From: Acidovorax sp. CCYZU-2555
GTDB lineage: Bacteria > Pseudomonadota > Gammaproteobacteria > Burkholderiales > Burkholderiaceae_C
NCBI RefSeq assembly: GCF_018413525.1
Contig: NZ_JAHCDD010000052.1
Coordinates: 1 to 41,302, forward strand
DNA length: 41,302 bases
Reading direction: 5' to 3'
In this document: piece after piece, positions 23,096-31,638 of the stretch
How positions within the stretch are numbered: position 1 is the stretch's first letter
How the letters are laid out: each line of letters opens with the position of its first letter
The notes under the pieces: model-generated
The model's database searches: none
Told to the model about the DNA's origin: nothing
The model's input: the letters and a program-made list of their open reading frames with translations, nothing else
Program-made: the position numbers and the translations under genes

Positions 23096-24295
23096 TCAGG
23101 CGGCCTGCGCTTCCATGCCCTGGGCGCGCAGGCTGGCGAGCACCTGTTCGACATGCGGCCGATTGCGCGTCTGCAGCACGCATTCGATTTCGACGTTCTG
23201 CGCGGCCAGCAGCGTGAACGCGCGCTGGTGGTGGATTTCCTCGATGTTGGCGCCGGCGTCGGCCACCGTGGCGGTGATGCGCGCCAGCACGCCCGGAACG
23301 TCGCGCGCGCTGACGCGAATGCGCGCCAGCCGGCCCGAGCGCACCATGCCACGCTCGATGATGGCCGCGAGCAGCAGCGGGTCGATGTTGCCGCCCGACA
23401 GCACCAGCCCGACTTTCTTGCCCGCGAAGCGCGCGCCGTGGCGCAGCATGGCGGCCAGGCCCGCGGCGCCCGCGCCTTCGACCAGCGTTTTCTCGATTTC
23501 GAGCAGCATCAGCACCGCCTGCTCGATATCGCCTTCATCGACCAGCAGCAGATCGTCGACCAATGCGCGCACCACGCCCTGGGTCAACTGGCCGGGCGAG
23601 GCGACGGCAATGCCTTCGGCGATGGTCGACTGGCCCATGGGCAGATCGCTGCCCTGTATGGCATTGACCATCGACGGAAAGCGCTGGGTCTGCACGCCGA
23701 TGATCTCGATGTCGGGCTTGATCGCCTTGGCGGCCGTGGCCACGCCGGCGATCAGGCCGCCGCCGCCAATCGCCACGATCAGCATTTCGAGGTCGGGTTG
23801 GGCCTTGAGCATTTCGAGCGCCAGCGTGCCCTGGCCCGCGGCCACGGCGGCGTCGTCATAGGGGTGGACGAACACCAGGCCCTGTTCCTGTGCCAGTTCA
23901 CGTGCATGGGCACGTGCTTCGTCGAGCGTGTCGCCGTGCAGCACCACTTCGGCGCCGAAGCCGCGCGTGCGCTCGACTTTCACGTCGGGCGTGAAGCGCG
24001 GCATGACGATCACCGCGCGCAGGCCCAGGCGCTGCGCATGGTAGGCCACGCCCTGGGCATGGTTGCCGGCGCTCATGGCGATCACGCCGCGCGCGCTCTC
24101 TTCGGGCGTGAGTTGGGCGAGCTTGTTGCAGGCACCGCGCTCCTTGAACGACGCGGTGAACTGCAGGTTCTCGAACTTGAGGAACACCTGGGCGCCGACG
24201 ATTTGCGACAGCGTGCGTGATTCCACGCAAGGGGTTTCGAGGATATGGCCGTGCAGGCGCTGGGCCGCGAGCTCGATGTCTTGAAGGCTGATCAT
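23096..24295 (-). CDS. Threonine ammonia-lyase with ACT-like domain (TdcB/IlvA type)
   Basis: A 399-residue PLP enzyme that deaminates threonine to 2-oxobutanoate, the first step to isoleucine or a catabolic route. The PLP lysine is Lys51 in TASFKERGA; the phosphate-binding loop is IGGGGLIAG, with SAGNHAQG and the closing LSGGNIDP. Residues ~325-399 form a single ACT-like regulatory domain (RIRVSARDVPGVLARITATVADAGANI). The shape (catalytic plus one ACT, ~400 aa) fits the short biodegradative-like class rather than the two-ACT IlvA. ATG 24295 has GGAG 9-10 nt upstream. It is 83 nt downstream of the AidB-like gene on the same strand with no terminator seen, so co-transcription is possible. Confidence 0.9.
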   Translation of the reverse strand: MISLQDIELAAQRLHGHILETPCVESRTLSQIVGAQVFLKFENLQFTASFKERGACNKLAQLTPEESARGVIAMSAGNHAQGVAYHAQRLGLRAVIVMPRFTPDVKVERTRGFGAEVVLHGDTLDEARAHARELAQEQGLVFVHPYDDAAVAAGQGTLALEMLKAQPDLEMLIVAIGGGGLIAGVATAAKAIKPDIEIIGVQTQRFPSMVNAIQGSDLPMGQSTIAEGIAVASPGQLTQGVVRALVDDLLLVDEGDIEQAVLMLLEIEKTLVEGAGAAGLAAMLRHGARFAGKKVGLVLSGGNIDPLLLAAIIERGMVRSGRLARIRVSARDVPGVLARITATVADAGANIEEIHHQRAFTLLAAQNVEIECVLQTRNRPHVEQVLASLRAQGMEAQAA

Positions 24296-24378
24296 GGGCC
24301 ATTGTCTCCACTGAGAGGGCGCAGCGCGCGGCACCGGGAATAACCGCGGCGGGGCATACAGGTTCTGTGCGCCGTGCT

Positions 24379-25953
24379 TCAGTGCGGCAAGGCGCGCTGC
24401 AGCAGGCGCTGCAAGTCCATCTGCCGGGTATCGAGCGCGCCGAGCACGCGGCCCGCGCCGCTGTGGCCCAGGCGCGTGGTGATGAAGGCCTGGGCCACGG
24501 CCGGCGGCGCGTCGCGGTGCAGCAGGCAGGCCTGGGCCGTGAGCACCAGGCGCTGCACCAGCATGCGCGCCATGCCTTGCTGTTCGGCCTGCGGCTGGGC
24601 GAGCATGGCGCGCAGCGCATGCAGCTGGGCCAGGATGCGCGCGTCCCCGCCGGCAATCTCTTCCATGGCCTCGAACAGCACGCGGGCCGCAGGCTTTTGC
24701 CTGTCCAGTGCGTTCAGCACCTGCAGGCACAGTGCATTGCCCATGCCTTCGCCACGGCCTTGCGCGGGTGCGGCGAGAAACAGCCGGGCCAGGGTCTGGC
24801 CCTGGGGGCTGTCGAGCGCGCCCTGGGCGCCGGCCCACTCCATGGTTTCGGCAGTGACTTCCATCGCGCGGCGGCCCACCCAGAACTGGGCGGCGGGCGC
24901 CATCACATGCTTCCAGGCGCGATCGAGCGGCGGAATGCTGTCGGCAGCGGCGTCATCGCAGCGCTCGAACGCCTGGGCCAGCCGCATGGCCAGCACCAGC
25001 GCGGCTTCGCTTTCCAGCGCCATGTCGACCAGTACGCTGCCCAGCAGCGCCTGGTCATTCAGGTCGTTCAGACCACGCGCCTGTGTTAGCGACTGCACCA
25101 GCGCCTGGCGCAGCAGCGCGCAGCTGGCCAGCGTACGGCCCAGCCGCAGCACGCTCACGGCGGCGCGGAAGGTCACCGGGCCCTGGCCTTCCTCGCCCAG
25201 CAGATAGCCGCTGGCCGCATTGAGCTGGAGTTCGGCAACCGACTGGGGACCGAAGGCGCCGTGCAGCGGGCGCACGACCAGATTGTTGCGTTCGCCATCC
25301 TCGCGCCAGCGGGGCACGAAAAAGCAGCTTTGTCCCTGAGGCGTCTGGGCGCTGAGCAGATGGGCGTCGCTGTCGGGCGCAGCCAGTCCCGGGCTGCTGC
25401 CGCTGAGCAGGTACTGCCGGCCCCAGAGCCCCATGCCCACGGGCGTGGCCTGGAGCAATGTCGGCGTGGCGTAAAGGGGTTGGATCGACTGGACGGCATT
25501 CGCTCCGAGGCCCATCCAGAGTGCGGTCTTGCGCGCGATCGGCAGATCGCGTGCATCGTCATCGAGATTGCGCAGCAGGGGCCCGAGTCGCGCCCAGAGC
25601 GCGGGCTCCTTGCGCAGCACGGCCAGCGAGGCCGAGGTCAGCAGCAACGGGTCCAGGCTGTCGGGGGCGAACTGGCCATGCAGATAGAGGCCCGCGGCCC
25701 ATACGCTCCAGCGCCCGGGCGTGTGCTGCGTCAGCGCCTGCGCGACCAGCCCCTGGCGCCGGCCCAGCGCGCGTTGGGCGTGCCAGGCGGGGTTGTTCTG
25801 CAGCGCATCGGACGCTTGTTCCGAGCGCATCAACTGGAGGGCATAGGCGTCGAGCCCGGCCCGCGCAGCCCCCACGTCGGCGCGTTGCAGTGCTTCATCC
25901 AGGGGAGCGTCGTGGGCGATCGACGACGGCGCTGGTGGCGGGGCGGTGGACAT
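24379..25953 (-). CDS. AidB-like acyl-CoA dehydrogenase-fold flavoprotein
   Basis: A 524-residue protein of the acyl-CoA dehydrogenase superfamily, most like the AidB branch, which is induced by DNA alkylation in E. coli and binds DNA and FAD. Recognisable parts are the N-terminal LNNPAWHAQ-like region (QNNPAWHAQRALGRRQG), MGLWGRQYLLSGSSPGLAAP, the helical VSVLRLGRTLASCALLRQAL, and the C-terminal DRAWKHVMAPAAQFWVGRRAMEVTAETMEWAGAQGAL. The final ~80 residues match the AidB DNA-binding extension position but are poorly conserved. ATG 25953 follows AGGAGA. The neighbours are recQ and alkB, a repair setting that supports the AidB reading. Catalytic dehydrogenase activity is doubtful. Confidence 0.75.
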   Translation of the reverse strand: MSTAPPPAPSSIAHDAPLDEALQRADVGAARAGLDAYALQLMRSEQASDALQNNPAWHAQRALGRRQGLVAQALTQHTPGRWSVWAAGLYLHGQFAPDSLDPLLLTSASLAVLRKEPALWARLGPLLRNLDDDARDLPIARKTALWMGLGANAVQSIQPLYATPTLLQATPVGMGLWGRQYLLSGSSPGLAAPDSDAHLLSAQTPQGQSCFFVPRWREDGERNNLVVRPLHGAFGPQSVAELQLNAASGYLLGEEGQGPVTFRAAVSVLRLGRTLASCALLRQALVQSLTQARGLNDLNDQALLGSVLVDMALESEAALVLAMRLAQAFERCDDAAADSIPPLDRAWKHVMAPAAQFWVGRRAMEVTAETMEWAGAQGALDSPQGQTLARLFLAAPAQGRGEGMGNALCLQVLNALDRQKPAARVLFEAMEEIAGGDARILAQLHALRAMLAQPQAEQQGMARMLVQRLVLTAQACLLHRDAPPAVAQAFITTRLGHSGAGRVLGALDTRQMDLQRLLQRALPH

Positions 25954-26099
25954 GGCGGTCTCCTGTGCGCTTGTAGGGCGCGGGCAGTACGGAATCGTCT
26001 GCCCGCAGATGCGCAGTATCGACAACTCGCGCGGCGCGCGCTGTCGGAGAGGTTCGCCTGTAGTGGGGTCTTGCGCGCGTGGCGCGCCGGGGAAAATCC

Positions 26100-27959
26100 C
26101 TACTGCGCCATCTGGCACACGCGCAGCACTTCGGCGCCGTAGGCATCGAATTTCTTGGCGCCCATGCCGGGAATGCCGTTGAGGTCGTCGAGGCTCGCGG
26201 GGTCGCGCTCGGCGATCGCCGCCAGCGTCGCGTCGTGGAAGATCACATAGGCCGGCAGGTTGTGCTCGCGCGCGACTTCGGCGCGCCAGGCCTTGAGGTT
26301 GATGAAGCGCACCTGCGCATCGGGGCCCAGGTTGAGTGCCGCGACGTTGGCCTGCGGTGCCCGGCGCGTACGCTTGGCGGCGCTGGCCGTGGCTTCGCGC
26401 AGCATCACCTGGGCGTCGCCGCGCAGCACGGCGCGCGAGCCCGGCGTCAGCGCCAGCGTGTCGAAGCTGTGGCCGCTGTCGCTGGTGACCTTGTGCAGAC
26501 CCAGCGCGCCCGTGGCCAGCAACTGGCGCAGCACGCCGCGCAACTGGGCTTCGGAGTACTGCGCGCCCAGGCCGAACGTCGACAGGCTCTGGTGGCCGTA
26601 CTGGCGCACTTTTTCGGTGTCCTTGCCGCGCAGCACGTCCATGATGTGGCCCGTGCCGAACGTCAGCTGGCAGGCTTCGTGCACGCGGTAGATGGTCGAC
26701 AGCAGCTTGCGCGCGGCGTCGGTGCCGTCCCAGACCGCGGGCGGGTTCAGGCAGTTGTCGCAGTTGCCGCAAGGCGTGGAGTCTTCGCCGAAATAGCCCA
26801 GCAGGCGCTGGCGCCGGCAGTCGGTGGCTTCGGCCAGCGCGAGCAGCGCGTCGAGCTTGCCGCGCATCACCTGCTTGAAGGTTTCCTCGGCCGGGCTTTC
26901 GTCGATCATGCGCCGCTGGTTGACGACGTCGTTGAGGCCGTAGGCCATCCAGGCGTGCGCCGGCAGGCCGTCGCGGCCCGCGCGGCCGGTTTCCTGGTAA
27001 TAGCCTTCGATGTTCTTGGGCATGTCGACATGGGCGACGAAGCGCACATCGGGTTTGTCTATGCCCATGCCGAAAGCGATGGTCGCGCACATGACGATGC
27101 CTTCCTCGCGCAGGAAGCGGTCCTGATGGCGCTGGCGCATTTCGACCGGCAGGCCGGCGTGATACGGCAGGGCCGAGAGGCCGGCGTTCTGCAGCGTCTG
27201 GGCGAGTTCCTCGACGCGCTTGCGCGACTGGCAATAGACCACGCCCGCATCGCCCTGGTGCTCGGTCTGTATGAAGCGCTGCAGCTGGGCCGTCGCGTCC
27301 TTCTTCTCGACGATGGTGTAGCGGATGTTGGGCCGGTCGAAGCTGCTGACGAACTGGCCCGCCTGCTCGAGCTGCAGGCGCTCGACGATGTCGGCGCGCG
27401 TGAGCGAGTCGGCCGTGGCCGTGAGCGCGATGCGCGGCACGCCCGCATAGCGCTCGTGCAGCACCGTGAGCGCGCGGTATTCGGGCCGGAAATCGTGGCC
27501 CCATTGGCTCACGCAATGCGCTTCGTCGATCGCGAACAGCGACAGCTGACCGGCTTCATAGAGCGCGTCGAGCAGGCCCAGGAAGCGCGGCGTGTTGAGC
27601 CGCTCGGGCGCGGCGTAGAGCAGCGTGATGTCGCCGGTCTGCAGCCGCAGTTCGACTTCCTGCGTCTGCTCGTATGACAGCGTGGAGTTCAGAAACGCGG
27701 CATCGACGCCGGCTTCGTGCAGCGCGCCCACCTGGTCGTGCATCAGCGCGATCAGCGGCGAGACCACGATGGTCACGCCCAGCCCCTGCTGCTGGCGCAC
27801 GATGGCTGGCACCTGGTAGCACAGGCTCTTGCCACCGCCCGTGGGCATCAGCACCAGCGCGTCGCCGCCGGCAATCACATGGCTGACGATCGCCGCCTGC
27901 GGGCCACGGAACTGGTCGTAGCCAAAAACTTCTTGCAATACGGACTGCGCGGTGGACAA
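26100..27959 (-). CDS. recQ: ATP-dependent DNA helicase RecQ
   Basis: A 619-residue 3'-5' superfamily-2 helicase. Walker A is [12 protein letters not shown], motif [19 protein letters not shown], motif III LTATAD, motif [12 protein letters not shown]. Residues ~365-405 hold the zinc site ([23 protein letters not shown]), then the RQC winged helix, and the C-terminal ~75 residues are an HRDC domain ([21 protein letters not shown]...LNGIPGMG). I chose the TTG at 27959 ([21 protein letters not shown]) because GAGAG lies 7 nt upstream; a TTG at 27986 would add nine residues and has no SD. It is divergent from alkB and upstream of the aidB-like gene. Confidence 0.94.
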   Translation of the reverse strand: MSTAQSVLQEVFGYDQFRGPQAAIVSHVIAGGDALVLMPTGGGKSLCYQVPAIVRQQQGLGVTIVVSPLIALMHDQVGALHEAGVDAAFLNSTLSYEQTQEVELRLQTGDITLLYAAPERLNTPRFLGLLDALYEAGQLSLFAIDEAHCVSQWGHDFRPEYRALTVLHERYAGVPRIALTATADSLTRADIVERLQLEQAGQFVSSFDRPNIRYTIVEKKDATAQLQRFIQTEHQGDAGVVYCQSRKRVEELAQTLQNAGLSALPYHAGLPVEMRQRHQDRFLREEGIVMCATIAFGMGIDKPDVRFVAHVDMPKNIEGYYQETGRAGRDGLPAHAWMAYGLNDVVNQRRMIDESPAEETFKQVMRGKLDALLALAEATDCRRQRLLGYFGEDSTPCGNCDNCLNPPAVWDGTDAARKLLSTIYRVHEACQLTFGTGHIMDVLRGKDTEKVRQYGHQSLSTFGLGAQYSEAQLRGVLRQLLATGALGLHKVTSDSGHSFDTLALTPGSRAVLRGDAQVMLREATASAAKRTRRAPQANVAALNLGPDAQVRFINLKAWRAEVAREHNLPAYVIFHDATLAAIAERDPASLDDLNGIPGMGAKKFDAYGAEVLRVCQMAQ

Positions 27960-28169
27960 GCGGATTCTCTCGAAAAAAAGCGGCAAAGCAACGAGCCTGC
28001 GAGGCGGCCTGCGCAGGCGCGCTGGCGGCGATCGCAGGGATTGGAAAGACGCCTATTGTGCGCCCGGGGCGCAATTCCGTGGTCCTCGGGCGGCACAGAC
28101 CTGCGCCGCGCAAGGGCCGGCCAGGCCTTCCTACAATGCAGTCAACGCCTTGTTTCCGCTGGAATTTCC

Positions 28170-28874
28170 ATGTCCCGTTCCCCTGTATCCGGCTCCATGG
28201 CCCTGGCCGACAGCGACCGGCTGTTCGGGCCGGCCGACGATGTCCCGATCGCGCTCGACGCCGGCGCCTGGCTGCTGCCCGGCTGGGCCGCGGGCCAGGC
28301 GCAGCGCTGGGTGGGCTGCGTGCAGGAAGTGCTGGCCCAGGCGCCATGGCGCACGATGCGCACGCCCGGCGGCCTGCCCATGTCGGTGGCTATGAGCCAT
28401 TGCGGCCGCTGGGGCTGGGTGTCGGATGCGAGCGGCTACGCCTACAGCGCGACCGATCCGCACAGCGGCCGGCCCTGGCCCGCCATGCCCGAATGGCTGT
28501 GGGAGCAGGCGCGTGCGGCGGCGACCGTGGCCGGCTACCCGCACTTCGCGCCCGACTCCTGCCTGATCAACCGTTACGTCGCGGGCGCGAAGATGTCGCT
28601 GCACCGCGATGCCGACGAAAGCGACACGCGCGCGCCGATTGTCTCGATCTCGCTGGGCCTGGCCGCGACCTTCCTGTGGGGCGGCCTGGAGCGCTCCGAC
28701 CGCGTGCGCCGCATGCAGCTCGAACATGGCGATGTGCTGGTCTGGGGCGGTGCGACGCGCCTGGCGTACCACGGCATCAGCCCGCTCAAGGACGCAGTGC
28801 ACCCGTTGCTGGGCTCCGAGCGTTGGAACCTGACGTTTCGCATGGCAAAGGCACCATACGGCTGTTCGCCCTGA
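28170..28874 (+). CDS. alkB: Alpha-ketoglutarate-dependent DNA repair dioxygenase AlkB
   Basis: A 234-residue Fe(II)/2-oxoglutarate dioxygenase that reverses N1-methyladenine and N3-methylcytosine in DNA. The iron ligands are HRD (His145, Asp147) in NRYVAGAKMSLHRDADE and His201 in RLAYHGIS; the 2-oxoglutarate arginines lie in RWNLTFR (218, 224) with the same six-residue spacing as E. coli AlkB. The nucleotide lid region has the expected MSVAMSHCGRWGWVSD. ATG 28170 has GGAA 6-7 nt upstream; the in-frame ATG at 28197 is an alternative. The gene diverges from recQ. No Ada regulator is visible here. Confidence 0.93.
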   Translation: MSRSPVSGSMALADSDRLFGPADDVPIALDAGAWLLPGWAAGQAQRWVGCVQEVLAQAPWRTMRTPGGLPMSVAMSHCGRWGWVSDASGYAYSATDPHSGRPWPAMPEWLWEQARAAATVAGYPHFAPDSCLINRYVAGAKMSLHRDADESDTRAPIVSISLGLAATFLWGGLERSDRVRRMQLEHGDVLVWGGATRLAYHGISPLKDAVHPLLGSERWNLTFRMAKAPYGCSP

Positions 28875-28884
28875 GCAGGTTTAG

Positions 28885-28940
28885 TTGACAAAAAAGCTGT
28901 TTCTTGAGAGGTGGTCAAAGGGCCGCCAAGAATGGCGGCC
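28885..28940 (+). promoter_or_regulatory. Leader region of the metH half: TTGACA and a perfect hairpin
   Basis: TTGACA at 28885-28890 is a perfect -35, but no convincing -10 follows at 16-18 nt. GGCCGCC (28921-28927) and GGCGGCC (28934-28940) form a 7-bp stem without T tract, 57 nt before the start codon. I could not match it to a known SAM or SAH riboswitch. Confidence 0.3.
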
Positions 28941-28997
28941 GCTACACAAGATGGCTGACCGACCACGGGGCCACGCCCAACTTCCTACAATCGGGGG

Positions 28998-30062
28998 ATG
29001 AGCCTGCCCCAATACACCCGCGCCAAAGAACTGCCCGCCACCCTTGCCCGCCGCATTGCCATTCTCGATGGCGCGATGGGCACCATGATCCAGCGCTTCA
29101 AGCTGGGTGAGGAGCAGTACCGCGGCGCAGGCTATACCGGCCCCGACGCCGTCGGCGACCGCTTCAAGGACCTGCCGCGCGACGTCAAGGGCAACAACGA
29201 GCTGCTGAGCCTCACGCGCCCCGACGTGATCCGCGACATCCACGAACGCTACCTGGCCGCGGGTGCCGACCTGATCGAGACCAACACCTTCGGCGCGACC
29301 ACGGTCGCCCAGGACGATTACCTGCTGGGCCATCTCGCCGATGAAATGAACCTGCGCTCGGCCCAGCTCGCGCGCGCGGCCTGCGACAAGTACAGCACGC
29401 CCGATCACCCGCGCTATGTGGCCGGCGCCCTGGGCCCCACGCCCAAGACCGCGAGCATCAGCCCCGACGTCAACGACCCGGGCGCGCGCAATGTCGACTT
29501 CGAGACATTGCGCAAGGCCTACCTCGAACAGACGCTGGCGCTGATCGCAGGCGGCTCCGACGTGATCCTGGTCGAGACGATTTTCGACACGCTCAACGCC
29601 AAGGCCGCGCTGTTCGCCGTGGACGAAGCTTTCGAGCAGACCGGCGAATGCCTGCCCATCCTGATCAGCGGCACCGTGACCGACGCCTCGGGCCGCATTC
29701 TCAGCGGCCAGACCGTGACCGCGTTCTGGCACAGCGTGCGCCATGCGAATCCGCTGGCCATCGGCCTGAACTGCGCGCTCGGCGCGGCGCTGATGCGCCC
29801 CTATGTGCAGGAGCTGCACAAGGCCGCGCCCGACACCTTCATCAGTTGCTATCCGAACGCCGGCCTGCCCAACCCGATGAGCGACACCGGCTTCGACGAG
29901 ACGCCCGAAGTCACGAGCCGGCTGGTGCACGAGTTCGCGGCCGAAGGCCTGGTGAACATCGTGGGCGGCTGCTGCGGCACGACGCCCGAGCACATCGGCG
30001 CGATCGCCCAGGCCGTGCGCGCCACGGCCACGCGCCCGCTGTTCTACCCGGCCCAGGCCTGA
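28998..30062 (+). CDS. MetH N-terminal half: homocysteine S-methyltransferase domain as a separate protein
   Basis: A 354-residue cytosolic zinc enzyme domain that methylates homocysteine using methylcobalamin. It is strongly MetH-like: [18 protein letters not shown] at the start, [52 protein letters not shown], and zinc ligands Cys259 (GLNCALGA) and Cys325-Cys326 ([11 protein letters not shown]). It stops where full-length MetH (~1,200 aa) continues into the folate, cobalamin and activation domains. Split MetH is known in Burkholderiales, but the second gene normally follows; here an unrelated Ala/Pro-rich gene starts 21 nt downstream. The cobalamin half must be elsewhere, or another methyl donor is used. 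Confidence 0.9.
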   Translation: MSLPQYTRAKELPATLARRIAILDGAMGTMIQRFKLGEEQYRGAGYTGPDAVGDRFKDLPRDVKGNNELLSLTRPDVIRDIHERYLAAGADLIETNTFGATTVAQDDYLLGHLADEMNLRSAQLARAACDKYSTPDHPRYVAGALGPTPKTASISPDVNDPGARNVDFETLRKAYLEQTLALIAGGSDVILVETIFDTLNAKAALFAVDEAFEQTGECLPILISGTVTDASGRILSGQTVTAFWHSVRHANPLAIGLNCALGAALMRPYVQELHKAAPDTFISCYPNAGLPNPMSDTGFDETPEVTSRLVHEFAAEGLVNIVGGCCGTTPEHIGAIAQAVRATATRPLFYPAQA

Positions 30063-30083
30063 TAACGGCGCACGGTTCCCACG

Positions 30084-31454
30084 ATGAACCTGCCGCTGCC
30101 GCCCGCCACCGGACCGTCCACGCCGACTTCCGTGTCGCCCGTGGTCGCGGTGCCGGCCGTCACGGCCGTGGCGGGAGCGGCGCCGGTGGCGCCTGCCCAG
30201 CCGGTGGCCCCTGCAGCGCCGGTCCAGCCCGCGCTGAGTCTTTCGGCCCAGGCGCAGCAGGCACTGCGCCTGCAGGTGTTCCAGACGCTGATCGCCCAGC
30301 TCGTGACCCAGGTGCAGTCGGGTTCGCAAACCAGTTGGCCGTCGGCGGGTGCTTCTCCCGCGCTGCGTGAGCTGCTCACGGCCTTGGTCGCCCAGGCCAC
30401 GGCGGGTCTGCCCCAGCCCCAGCAACTGGTCGCGGCCCAGCCCTGGCCCCAGGCCTGGCTCAATACGGTGCTCGCGCCCGCGGCGCCTGCATCCGCATCG
30501 ACACCGGCGCCGGCAAGCGCTGGCAGCGCCGCAATGCCAGGCAATGCGGCTGCGACCGGCAATGCGGCAGTCGCCGGCGCCGCAGCTGACATGGTGGCAG
30601 GCAAGGCAGCGGTTGCCTTGGCCACCACGGTCGCGGCCACTACGGTTGCGCCAGCGCTGCTGACCGCATCGGCTCCCGCGGCTGCGGCGGTTCCATCGAC
30701 CGCCACCACCGCAGCTGCCCCACCGACAGCAACTATCGCTGCCGCACCCGCGGCCCCGCTTTCCACCGCCGTGGCCACGGCGGCCCCAACGCTTGTCGGC
30801 ACGGCCACGCCTGACGCGCCTGCGCGCCTGCCGCCCATGCTGACCTGGCTGGTGCAGCAAGGCGTGGTGCAGACGCCCGAAGGCGAGCGCGGCTTCGCGC
30901 TTACTTTGCAGGTGCCGCAGGCATGGGCGCAGATGCAGGCGGCGGCCTCGGCAGCGCTGCCCGCGGCCGCTGCCAGCCCTCCGGCCATGGCGCCGCTGCC
31001 GACTGCGGGCCCGGTGCCGCTGAAGCTGCCGTTCGCTGCGCCCGCGCAGCAGCTCGAATCGGGCGCGCTGGCCCTGGTTTTGCAGGGCGCGGCCCCCGGG
31101 GGAGACAAGCTGCGTACCAGCGCGCTGCTGTGGCTCGATTTCCAGCCATTGCAGGCCACGGCGCAGAACGCGCAGTCGGCAGCGACGGCGCTCGCCGGCC
31201 TGCTGCCGTCCACGCAGGCCGCCCAGCAGGCCATGGTGGCGCTGCAGGCAAAGAACGATCCCTGGCTGCAGATGGCCGCGCTGCAGGCCAGCGGACAGCA
31301 GCCACGCGACGACCAGCGGCTGCAGGAGCGCCGCACGGGCCTGTGCACCGAGCTGGGCTGCCCCTACCGCGGCAAGGCCAGCTGTGCCCAGCCGTTCTGC
31401 GCCGAAATGAACCGCGTCTGGGCGTCCGTGCGCATAGGACCGACGCGGACCTGA
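30084..31454 (+). CDS. Ala/Pro-rich protein with C-terminal CX4CX7CX4C motif, unknown function
   Basis: A 456-residue protein. Residues 1-~60 and ~130-245 are low-complexity Ala/Pro/Thr/Val sequence. Between and after lie more ordinary segments: QALRLQVFQTLIAQLVTQVQ (helical), LPPMLTWLVQQGVVQTPEGE, RGFALTLQVPQAWAQ, and LALVLQGAAP...TSALLWLDF, beta-rich and loosely like the C-terminus of FliK hook-length proteins. The end has CTELGCPYRGKASCAQPFC (Cys421, 426, 434, 439), which could bind zinc or a cluster and is not a FliK feature. No signal peptide. It starts 21 nt after the MetH half and is probably co-transcribed. FliK homology is weak; I leave the function open. Confidence 0.65.
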   Translation: MNLPLPPATGPSTPTSVSPVVAVPAVTAVAGAAPVAPAQPVAPAAPVQPALSLSAQAQQALRLQVFQTLIAQLVTQVQSGSQTSWPSAGASPALRELLTALVAQATAGLPQPQQLVAAQPWPQAWLNTVLAPAAPASASTPAPASAGSAAMPGNAAATGNAAVAGAAADMVAGKAAVALATTVAATTVAPALLTASAPAAAAVPSTATTAAAPPTATIAAAPAAPLSTAVATAAPTLVGTATPDAPARLPPMLTWLVQQGVVQTPEGERGFALTLQVPQAWAQMQAAASAALPAAAASPPAMAPLPTAGPVPLKLPFAAPAQQLESGALALVLQGAAPGGDKLRTSALLWLDFQPLQATAQNAQSAATALAGLLPSTQAAQQAMVALQAKNDPWLQMAALQASGQQPRDDQRLQERRTGLCTELGCPYRGKASCAQPFCAEMNRVWASVRIGPTRT

Positions 31455-31483
31455 GCCGGCGGCCATGCGCGCGTGCGCCGGCT
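31454..31483 (+). other. GC hairpin at the end of the Cys-motif gene
   Basis: AGCCGGCG (31454-31461) pairs with CGCCGGCT (31476-31483) over 8 bp; the loop is itself part-palindromic. No T tract follows. The remaining 155 nt before tpsB show no confident promoter. Confidence 0.5.
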
Positions 31484-31638
31484 TGCGGAGCCAGACAGCA
31501 GCGCATGCAATACGGGCGCCTGCATTTCTTTGATCCAGAGCGATAGTTCCATCCTATCCATTGGTGCGACTGCTGGTTACGGTTTGTGTCAAGGCCTCGT
31601 CGGATAGTCCGGCGCCTGCCTTGCCAAGGAGAACCGCC

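Noticed and set aside
24379..27516. 1,045-codon frame running from recQ into the AidB-like gene
   Set aside because: The upstream part is an out-of-frame reading of recQ; the AidB-like protein has its own AGGAGA and ATG at 25953.
28885..28920. Promoter for the metH half from the perfect TTGACA
   Set aside because: No -10-like hexamer is found at 15-19 nt, so I list it only as a weak leader element.
28875..28997. SAH/SAM riboswitch upstream of the metH half
   Set aside because: Only a single 7-bp hairpin is present; I could not find the conserved core of any SAM or SAH class.
30084..31454. Calling the Ala/Pro-rich protein FliK
   Set aside because: Composition alone mimics FliK; no flagellar genes are nearby and the Cys-rich end is not a FliK feature.
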